This document shows, piece by piece, positions 55,603 to 62,700 of a stretch of 64,000 bases of DNA. This stretch comes from Sphaerolaimus hirsutus (lineage: Eukaryota; Nematoda; Chromadorea; Monhysterida; Sphaerolaimidae), in NCBI GenBank assembly GCA_964036195.1, contig OZ038458.1:24131832-24195831 (forward strand), written 5' to 3'. The notes beneath the pieces were generated by a model that saw nothing but the letters and a program-made list of their open reading frames with translations, was not told the DNA's origin and ran no database searches. The translations under genes and the position numbers were made by a program. Numbering within the stretch: position 1 is the stretch's first letter; the number at the start of each line of letters is the position of its first letter.

Positions 55603-56524
55603 GCAAGGTACGAATCAATAACTGCTGACACTTCAAGTCAAATCACACCCAAAAGGAACATATTTACCTTGAGTGATGCCGCCATAGTTTGTTGTGCATG
55701 CATGGTGGCCCAAAAAGTATTTGGTCAACTTTCACAGTATTTATCAACTAAAACTCCAATAACAATCATATCAAAGTAGTAATGATTGCAAACAAAATTT
55801 CGGAGATTCAAAAACGTTTTTGAAATTTAAAATTTGGAATTTTTATATCACCACTAGGAAAAACACTTCAAAATCAATTTTAAAAATCTTAAAAATCTTC
55901 ACTTAAAAATCAATAAGTATTGGTGAATGAAAATTAAGTGTGCCTATGATAATCAATGCATGTCATTTTTGTTAAAGTTGAATTTTTTGTTAAAGTTGAC
56001 TATTTGAGCATGAAATATTCTGGAAAATAACGATTCTAAAAATCTTGTCTGATCGAGCCATTTTTGGGCCACCCTGCAATTTCACTATGGTGATATGTAG
56101 AACATTTCGAACCACCCAGCAAATCATGTGAGTCAAAAATACACACACTCGGCAGACCGCAAAGTATGCGCAGAATCCAACCATAATTTGATGAATAAAA
56201 TCTTGTGATAGATTTCGTAATTACTTATTCTATTGTAAAAACGAAATATTATGATGAAAAACTGTCTTATTTTTTGTTCATAATTCAGATGGGTTACGGT
56301 AGGTTTCCATACTAAGTGTGATGTCCGCCGAGTATAGGTATCTATTCACATGGAGCTGCAAAGGTCGATGTCGATATTATCAAAGGATCAATAGTTAAAT
56401 TGGGTGGGAGGGGTGGTTGGCAGCGGTACAGATCAATGGCTGAGTGCAACGGGATTTAGCAGCGGGAAAAAATGCAGCGGCTACAGATACACATGTGCTC
56501 AGCGCCATTGCGCTGGTTGCAGTA
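55603..56524. other. Gene-free interior of the hAT-like element
   Basis: AT-rich, no ORF of interest. 56160-56335 is a diverged copy of the repeat beside the assembly gap (gcgcagaatccaaccataat, gggttacggtaggtttccat). Confidence 0.5.
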
Positions 56525-56532
56525 GCTGCGGC

Positions 56533-56862
56533 TAGTGATGTGAAAAGCGCCAGAACTTTGGCGCCAAGCGCCAAAAGCGCCATGGCGCTTTTCCGACCCC
56601 TAGCGCCAAGCGCCAATGGCGCCAGAGCAAAATGGCGCCAAGCGCCAGAAGCGCCATGGCGCTTTTTGCTTTGGCGGTAGCGCTAAGCTCCAGCGCCAGG
56701 CATTTTGTTCCTGGCGCCGGTAAAAAATGGCGCCAAGCGCCAAAAGCGCCATGGCGCTTTTCATGAGCGTGGCGCCACAGCAAAATAGCGCCAAGCGCCA
56801 AAAGCGCTTTTTGCTTTGGCGCTAGCGCCAGGCGCCAGCGCCATGGCGCTTTTACATCACTA
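56533..56862. mobile_element. hAT-like GGCGCC-rich element, small copy
   Basis: 330 bp, tagtgatgtgaaaagcgcc to ggcgcttttacatcacta, with an 8-bp TSD gctgcggc (56525-56532 and 56863-56870). Filled with ggcgccaagcgccaaaagcg words that fold extensively. Confidence 0.8.
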
Positions 56863-56870
56863 GCTGCGGC

Positions 56871-57414
56871 ACATTCAAAGGGTGGCGAGGCAACTCTGCG
56901 GCACATTTGTGTTTGCCGCCACGTTGTCGCATTTGCTCTGTAATTTTTATAATCTGTCGCCCTTATCAATGTTGCCGCCGATAATCAGTTACCGTACTTC
57001 TTCCAATTGAGAGCACAGTTCTATTTTTTTGTCTACTTTTTTACCTGCCGTTCTATTGGAGGGGAGGCTACCATTCTATTGTTTACGTGAGTGCAAAAAA
57101 TGACAAAACCTACTGTTCTATTGGCAGAATCCTGCCCTATTAAAAATACAGTTGCGCCTGTTCATTTTAGCAGCGCCTATCCTTAAACTTTGGGCGCCGG
57201 CAGTTTGCACTTGCATTTCTGCGTCCTGAATACTGGATATTGGCGCTTAGCCGATCACCCAAATTCGCTCTGGCTGCCAAAAATTATCGGCCAATTTTTA
57301 CTTGTTCTAAGGGCGCCATTCGCAAATGGAAACTGCCAGCACCCGGAAATCTAGGGATGGGCGTCGCTGAACTGAATAAAGGCTCGAAAGGAATAACTCA
57401 ATTTTCTGTGGCAA
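56871..57414. other. Gene-free interior of the hAT-like element, right part
   Basis: 57030-57140 contains the cttctattgg/aatagaaggg-type repeat. No gene seen. Confidence 0.5.
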
Positions 57415-57702
57415 CAAATATGCATGTTCCCAAACGTGGGCACATACAATTTTTTTAAAGTATGTATGTTACCGCAACTGGGCACATACATGTTTTTCTG
57501 AAATGTATGTGACCGAAATCATGGGGAACATACACGCATGTATGTTTCCAAGCGCGGGCACATGCATTGTTTTCAAAAGTTGCATGTGCCCAAAGCTGGA
57601 AACATACATTCTTTTTATCGCTTGCATGTTCCCAAATATGGGGAACATACATAGGGGGCACATGCAGGGGCACATACGTATGTGCCCCTCCCGGACAGTC
57701 TG
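57415..57702. repeat. Right subterminal array of gggcacataca/tgtatgtgccc
   Basis: Counterpart of 54057-54312, for example cgtgggcacatacaa, ctgggcacatacatg, gttgcatgtgcccaaag and cacatacgtatgtgcccc. Confidence 0.75.
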
Positions 57703-57924
57703 GTTCACATGCCTGATATCCGCAAATTCACCACACGCGAACGCGCAGGAAGCGACACGGGCAACTACCTGCTTCATCATCAGGCTAGGTCGGCGTTGGC
57801 ATCACCAGCAACCGGACCTGCAACTTCACGCACGCCCACGACTTCGCGCACGACCACGTTCACCACCGAGGCGACTGTGGAAACGCCACTCATCACTTTG
57901 GCGCCCACCACCACCAGCATGTGA
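57703..57924 (+). pseudogene. Detached C-terminal end of the BEL/Pao polyprotein
   Basis: After the right TSD copy the same reading frame as the large ORF (45568) continues without a stop to TGA at 57922-57924. About 70 residues, Ser/Thr/Pro-rich at the end. In this copy it is cut off from the rest by the hAT-like element. It is probably the original end of the envelope-like cytoplasmic tail. Confidence 0.7.
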
Positions 57925-57966
57925 CGTTGCTGCAACAACGGGGTGCAGCAACTCTTCCGCCCGGAG

Positions 57967-59263
57967 TGTGCTGACCGTGGCAAAATGGATGGATAAAGAA
58001 ATACAGAGAATTGATAATTAGGCTCATATTCGCACATTTGCTTATTTGCACTATTTTACTTTTTATGCACTATATTTATTTACCACGCAAAATATCAAAT
58101 TGTATTTCCTGCACTATATTATTTACCCATGGAGAATATTCGATTAGGAAAGTGCTCTATAAGTTATTGATAGGTTTATGTGGAATGTTTAGGTTAAAAG
58201 GTCAAATATGTTATTATTAGGTGTATTAATATAAAATTAGGCTCATTCAACTCGCCGTAATTTTCTGATCATGATTATACATACATTTGCATAGTTTACT
58301 TGCAGTTTACAAAAGTCAAATCTTGTAAATATTTACGTGCTGCGTAATTATCTAGGCCAGCGTCCTAATAGAGAAATGGTGCCCTGCGGGCAACTAGCAT
58401 TTACTTTACAAAGCCCTTCGCATAGGTATAATTGTCATAACCCTGTTCACAACTATTTATATTTACTTAATAATTATAATACCTTGCTCAATTGAATATA
58501 TTATAAACTCTGCTCAATTACAATACCCATTTACCTCAAATAAGTCCCAATTTGCTAGACTATTCAACATACGTTTCCAGGAAGTGATTATTATTATCAT
58601 GTTGAATATACCTTATTCTATTTACGTCATTAGGAACATTTGCACTACTATTTACAGTTTCAAACCCTAATTTATTAGTTCCAATGTGCGTCAATGTTTT
58701 CTGACAAATTGAAGCAAATTAGTAAATCGGCCGAGTTTGCCGACTTCGCGCCTCAAGATTAATAGTTTTTCCATTAGCCCAATTTGTACCTGGTATTTCT
58801 TTACCATAATTATTTGAATGTATGCACGCGCAGTATAAGGCAACTGTTTCGGCTAGATGTGTTATTTGTTGCATTTATGTCTTATTTGTGCATTTGTATT
58901 AGGAAATTACTGTAGCTGTTTTTCTATACGTGATTTCCGTGTCTTAGCTACTTTGAGAGTTTTTACTTCAGTCTGCGGACCCCAAGCTTCTGAACGAAAA
59001 TAAGCTAGCGATAGAAACTTCGACTAGGAAGCTCGCTAGGCTTTGCGCTTTTATATTTGGCTGTATCTGATCAAATAAAGTACCTGAAACAATTCGAACC
59101 CCCTTTCTCAACACACAACTACGAAATAAACTCAACCTGGCTGTCGACAAGTGGACGTTCGGCTACAACGGGAAATCAACCACTCTAAAGGCCGTTTCTC
59201 ACTACGGTCTTGAAGCAGCCGGATTCGGTGGTAGAAGACGCTGACTTCGGTGGCTTCATCACA
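57967..59263 (+). repeat. 3' LTR of the BEL/Pao element
   Basis: 1297 bp, same limits as the 5' LTR; aataaa at 59074-59079 would act as the polyadenylation signal. No strong polypurine tract is visible just before 57967 (only gcccggag). Confidence 0.93.
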
Positions 59264-59268
59264 ACTAT
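59264..59268. repeat. BEL/Pao target-site duplication, right copy
   Basis: actat directly after the LTR, matching 43036-43040. Confidence 0.9.
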
Positions 59269-59451
59269 ACGGAATTTCATATTGAACTGGAACTACATAC
59301 CTACATTGTCATTTATTCATTAAAAAATGAATCGAAGTACGGTAGTTGGGGATATTTAGACAAAGTTGTGTATATCAATACACACAAAAGGAAAAATAGA
59401 TTTATATTTTCGTTGTATAAACTGAAACTATCTTCTGACCTCTCTGTTCAG
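59269..59451 (+). other. Intron-like segment 10, right part
   Basis: Continuation of 42957-43040 beyond the BEL/Pao insertion, ending with acceptor ctctctgttcag. It stays in the ORF1 frame with no stop. Confidence 0.6.
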
Positions 59452-59718
59452 ATACAGTCCAGGGCGGGCGCTCAATTTACGGGCACGCGCGGCGGATTCA
59501 GAGGTCGTGGCAGGGGCCAACAATTTCAAGGGGGTCAAAATATAGGCGGCAACTATCAAAACCAGTCGCAATCCAATTTTATGGGCGCATATGCGGGAGG
59601 AAACAGTCGTCGCTTCTCAAGGATGCGTGGAAACTTTGGAAATAGAGGGGGGGGCGCGGCCCATCCCAGGGAAATATGGCGAGTTCTACGTGGAACACGC
59701 CGAGCAACGAAATCTTAG
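59269..59718 (+). CDS. LINE-like ORF1, C-terminal part
   Basis: Same frame as 39069-43040 once the BEL/Pao element and one target copy are left out; stop TAG at 59716-59718. Encodes an RGG/RG-rich tail (GGFRGRGRGQQFQGG and later RGNFGNRGGG), a nucleic-acid-binding composition common in RNA-binding and gag-like proteins. In this copy it is separated from the rest of ORF1 by 16 kb, so no full product is expected unless the whole interrupted intron-like segment is spliced out. Confidence 0.65.
   Translation, partial: TEFHIELELHTYIVIYSLKNESKYGSWGYLDKVVYINTHKRKNRFIFSLYKLKLSSDLSVQIQSRAGAQFTGTRGGFRGRGRGQQFQGGQNIGGNYQNQSQSNFMGAYAGGNSRRFSRMRGNFGNRGGGAAHPREIWRVLRGTRRATKS
59647..59654 (+). promoter_or_regulatory. 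Run of eight G, possible -1 frameshift site
   Basis: GGGGGGGG followed by cgcggc, 22 bases before the ORF2 ATG. ORF1 reads it as ggg ggg ggc. A -1 slip here enters the ORF2 frame, and no stop lies between. Reinitiation at 59676 is an alternative. Confidence 0.4.
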
Positions 59719-62700
59719 AGGAAGGCGCCGAAGAAACCCCGCTCGTAACAGAGATGGATGATAATGAAGAAATTATCGATGAAAGTGATGGCCCGGATGG
59801 TGCCTTTGGTAGGTGGAACTTTATCAATTTAGGGGGGCTAGTGTTCCCAAATACAAACCGGGGGTCAACAGAGGTAACGGTAAAACGCAATACGAGATAC
59901 AACTTGGAAAAATGGATTTCTGTTTTAAAAAATTCAAGAAATATAGATAAAAAAAGTATAAAAAAGGAACTTTCTAGGGTAGACATACTCACTCCTTTTG
60001 AACTAATACGCAAAATTATGCCTAAACACTCAGAAACGCCGAATGTACCTGCACGTGGCAGCGACAAAGAACAGCGCCGCGCCAAACTACTGAGAGAGCT
60101 CGCGGTACTGGATGGGGGCAAACAGAATGGGCCGGTGATAGAGGAAATTGAAAGTGAGTTTTCTAGAGAAGTAGAAATCTTGACTAAGTGTAACCTGTCT
60201 AATGACAGGTTCTACATAGACAGTTTACAATTGGGGATCCCTGGGACTAAAAAAGTAAGAAGCTCACCCTGGCAGTACATGGTCTTAAATATATACAAAA
60301 CTCGTGAAAATATACAAACTTATCAACCTTTCGACGTATCAACTTATATTATAGACATTATCGATATACATGATATTTATATGAACAATTGGCATACTTG
60401 CGTTGTAAATACATATAGAAACACCGAAAAAATAGCATTGCAGGTAATTTTCGACATAAAATGCTTTGCTAAAGACAAAACTATAATGACGATAAACACT
60501 AACATATCCTATATCACGCCAGGTACGGCAACGGCCGCGGCGCGCACGTTCGCGAGCGTGGCAAAATCGGCGACAAACACCAAGGCAAGCAAGGGGGTCG
60601 TGTCAGGATTTGTGGGATCGACTACAACTAGAATGAACACACAGGTGCGTGCGGGGCGTATGGTTCCACGATACGGCCTGTACAAACAATTGCTACTGCA
60701 CCAACTTGAAGCGAAGACGCAACAGAAATGCCGGAAAATACTTCGAAAATTCGTGAAATCTAAAAATTCGGATCCGGAAAATGTGATACTTTTTGACACT
60801 AAAATTGAGAAATCCGGCCCGCTTTCAGTTTCCAAAATTCTTCGTTCATTGTCTCTGGGTATTGATATGGGCCCTGTGGTAGAAAAACGACAGGTTGATA
60901 GATCTGCGTTGATTGATTCCGATTACCGATCGGAAACGGTACAGACACCGGTACTTGGGGATTTTTTCTTTACAATTCTCGTCTTGGGTGACAGTACCGG
61001 GTCCGATTTGACAAAGTGTGTGACAGATTTCCTGGTAGCAAAGGGTACCCCTACAATTGTACACTCAACTAAGAGTCTTTTCAATGGCTGCAGGCTAAAT
61101 ACATTAGGTGCCAACTTGGTTGCCTTAGGGAGTAAAACTATGTATGATGTTGTTTGCGTGCGCGGGGTGTTGGACATTATTGGAATTGAGTCCGGCTACA
61201 TATTTGACAACTCGAAATTGTTGCTCCTGGATAGGGGGATCGTTAAATTTATTGATTTTGTCTTCAACTACAACAGCGGGTTGATCCATCCATGTGGGTA
61301 CTTGTTATTGAGTTTGATTGGGCCGTGTCTGCCACACGAACGTGAATTATGGGATAGGGACCTTGCATGCGATACGATGCAATTTTTATGTGAATTAGAA
61401 AATAGGCTGATTGTAACTGTGGGTAAATATTTGAATGTAAAAATTATGCCGCTGATGAATTATTTGACCACGAATTGGAGGAAAATGGGATTTTCAGCAC
61501 CGGTAGATGCCATGTTGGCCATGGTGTGCAACGACGGCATGCACACCACCCAGATTGGGCTCGAAATCATATCAGAGCTGATTAGGATATCCCTCTTTGA
61601 CATGTGGGTTACGTTAGAAAATGGGGTGATAACATATAATTGCGATTTTTATGGAAACTATATACTAAATGCTACCTCCCTCTCAGGTTCAGAAAAAGAC
61701 AGGAAGTTCTACTGCGGGGATGAAAATGCAGCGCGGTGCGGCGACATCGAAAAGAGCGAAACGAGTGGGGCCATTCAGTGGCCTGGGTTTCTGATTGATG
61801 TATCCACGCTATGGAAAACTGTGATGGTAGATGGGTTTCATATTAAATATGGACAGCACACAGAATACAATAGACAAAATATTGATAATGTGCAAAAAAC
61901 CCATCTACCTACTTGTGTAGTTGAAGTTGACTTAGGTGTAATATTGTTGGAATTTGGCACCTCGCCAGGTGGTGGAAAATGTTTATTTGAAGAAATATGG
62001 ACAAATGTCATGCAACCGGCGAAAATACATTTCAAACATGTTGACGTGCTGCTATGGACTATGATAATTATACAAGGCATTCTATATAGTAGCTGCCTTT
62101 CCTCAGCGATTTATGAGAACATAAAGCATGTCATCATGTTTCATACGAAGCGGTATGAGCGCTGTGGATATTTTTTGCATTTATTGATACAAATACAATG
62201 TATACAAACTCGAATAAGTAGTTCCTTTTTCATGATCTCTGGACGGATTGCAACCTCATATTTTAACATCATGATCTTTATTATCAAATATTTTACAGCT
62301 GTAATAAGTATGTGTGTGTACATGGTGTTGCCTAGAGCGTTACAATTGTGTGTTCAATTATGCCGGCAGCCAGTGATTAGTGCGTGGTTGTTTTTTATGT
62401 TACAAATAAAAAAGGTGGAGGCGAGTACGTTTGATAATTCCTTTTTAGAGACAAATACGTTGTCGCTATGCAGCGCAATAGCCATAACTTTGGTATACCA
62501 AAATACACGTAATCTATGCAACCAGATTGATGCTTTAAAAGATCTGATAAAATCTACAAAGGCTGACATATTCGGTTTTGTGGAAACGAACTTCAAATCA
62601 GCAATGGAATCGATAGAGATATCAGGTTATGAAGGGTTTCATCAGTTTCATGATTTAAGTGGTACTGGAGGCCTTAGTTTCTACATAAGAAGGGGGGTGC

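Larger units (their letters stand above)
54057..57702. mobile_element. hAT-like non-autonomous element inside BEL/Pao
   Basis: 3646 bp with an 8-bp TSD gttcacat (54049-54056 and 57703-57710). Ends caggctgtccgggagggg and cccctcccggacagtctg are inverted repeats with one mismatch. Both ends carry dense subterminal repeats of gggcacataca. No transposase ORF. It contains two TATACTC MITEs, a GGCGCC-rich hAT-like element and a foldback, so it moved as a composite or gained them earlier. Confidence 0.85.
43041..59263 (+). mobile_element. Complete BEL/Pao LTR retrotransposon with envelope-like region
   Basis: 16,223 bp between actat duplications, with direct 1297-bp LTRs (43041-44337, 57967-59263) beginning tgtgctgacc and ending ttcatcaca. 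A primer-binding-type sequence starts right after the left LTR. One ORF carries gag, protease, RT, RNase H, integrase and an envelope-like region. The only clear damage is the 3.6-kb hAT-like insertion 54057-57702. I found one base difference between the LTRs (43688 g, 58614 t), so the insertion is recent. Confidence 0.92.

Noticed and set aside
60990..61300. SGNH/GDSL esterase domain in ORF2
   Set aside because: Only a GDS triplet and a distant His are visible; the intermediate conserved blocks are not clear enough to call it.
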